DNA from: Dipylidium caninum
Taxonomy: Eukaryota; Platyhelminthes; Cestoda; Cyclophyllidea; Dipylidiidae
Assembly: GCA_017562135.1 (NCBI GenBank)
Contig: QEYB01000229.1
Coordinates: 1-64,000 of the forward strand
Reading direction: 5' to 3'
Length of the DNA stretch: 64,000 nt
The stretch's first letter is position 1. Every line of letters begins with the position of its first letter. The position numbers were made by a program, and so were the translations under genes. Below the pieces are notes generated by a model that was given only the letters and a program-made list of their open reading frames with translations, did not search any database and was not told the DNA's origin. This document shows, piece after piece, positions 63,168 through 64,000 of this stretch.

Positions 63168-64000
63168 GTAGGTCGCATATCTTAGCCTACCTGAACTCAA
63201 TTTTCTTTCTATTCATTTTTCAACTATCAGAAACGTTAAATTTTTTCATTCAGTCATGTTCGACGTCCACAAAACCTCTTCAGCTAGTCTCCTATCTCCT
63301 TCTAAGATATTCATTTACTTTCACTATCGCGTTGTAGTTCTGTGTTGCTAAGCTAGCTGACTTTTCTATCACATTCTCTTATCCATAAAAACGTTTGCTA
63401 TCGAGTTATGCAACACCTGTGTATGATGCATGGTTATCGGCGGCAAAGATCGCCCCATCAAAACTTGATCGGTGCATTTTTTCTGAATAGACGAGGTAAT
63501 CTCATTTAAGATATCATCTATGCTGTTGCTTAGCAATCTGGATAACGAATAGGGACCTTTCTGGGCTGCCATTGTTCCTTTAAAATCCCTTTTGGACGTG
63601 GAAAATTCTTCAGTCCAACCTCATCAAATGACCTGAATCTCTGAAACACTAAAACAGCGAGTGCCAGTACATTGATTTCTCGTGTTATCCACGTAAATGT
63701 ACCCAAATGTTGGCATTTTTTAGTGGTGCCTCGTAAGTTACCAAATGAACAGACAGTCAAATAGTTGTTCGGCATGTTAATTCACTTTGTGAAGTGAAGA
63801 ATTTCGTTTTCTGAGCACTCCACAGCTGTACGTTCAGGAGAATTCACTTCAGTTTTTGCTATTTCGTAATGGATTATGGGGAGTTTTTTTTATTCTAACT
63901 AATTTCCTATCTTTACACCTGTGAAGGAGCACATTTAATTGGTTGCCTCGCATATCTCGACGGCTTTTGCTACATAAGACTGGACGCGTATGCATCGGGT
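63168..64000. other. Intron of the NSD-like gene, with small antisense open frames
   Basis: AT-rich. After the GTAGGT donor at 63168 I see no further PHD or SET exon. Two overlapping minus frames (63572-63369, with an ATG in the context AACAATGG; 63775-63530) have fairly protein-like composition but no known motif. One may be a small nested gene; I cannot confirm it. Confidence 0.4.

Noticed and set aside
1..64000. tRNA, rRNA and CRISPR signals
   Set aside because: GTTCGAA-like box-B matches occur only inside coding or random sequence without a partner box A or a cloverleaf; no regular spaced repeats of CRISPR type; the DNA is eukaryotic.

Overview
The window is nuclear DNA of a flatworm, most likely a tapeworm. 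Every gene I can recognise is animal-like and cut by spliceosomal introns. The introns fall into a very short class (31-36 nt, in five genes), a second class near 63-80 nt, and long ones up to 5.5 kb. Closely packed same-strand genes, and a cyclin H gene without its own start codon, fit the flatworm habit of spliced-leader trans-splicing. The assignment is inferred from gene structure; no database was searched.

Left part (1-16 kb): a plus-strand gene for an acidic, serine-rich protein of unknown function (about 1.1-5 kb); a GC-rich stretch of about 6 kb with much low complexity and no gene I can name; the minus-strand splicing factor CWC25 (11.2-13.1 kb, first exon not found); and a gap holding three copies of a local repeat, two forming a large inverted repeat.

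Middle (16-50 kb): a plus-strand DENND1/connecdenn-type Rab exchange factor spread over about 23 kb (16 supported exons, 5' end missing), with a decayed mariner transposase in one intron and two small tandem duplications in others; minus-strand MIC19 (CHCHD3/6), an inner-membrane organiser of mitochondria; a doubtful zinc-ribbon exon; and a complete plus-strand SUV420-type H4K20 methyltransferase (KMT5B/C) with a diverged duplication in its last intron.

Right part (50-64 kb): PSMA1 (proteasome alpha subunit) followed after 270 nt by CCNH (cyclin H), probably one operon; a minus-strand gene joining an N-terminal RRM, an RS-rich middle and a C-terminal periphilin/Lge1 domain; then SEM1/DSS1 (proteasome lid) followed after 225 nt by the start of an NSD-like protein (PWWP then PHD) that runs off the window. 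Most products act in the nucleus (splicing, histone methylation, transcription/CAK kinase, protein turnover). There is no sign of one pathway, but two tight same-strand pairs look co-transcribed. The most unusual objects are the RRM-periphilin fusion and the cyclin H gene lacking an AUG.
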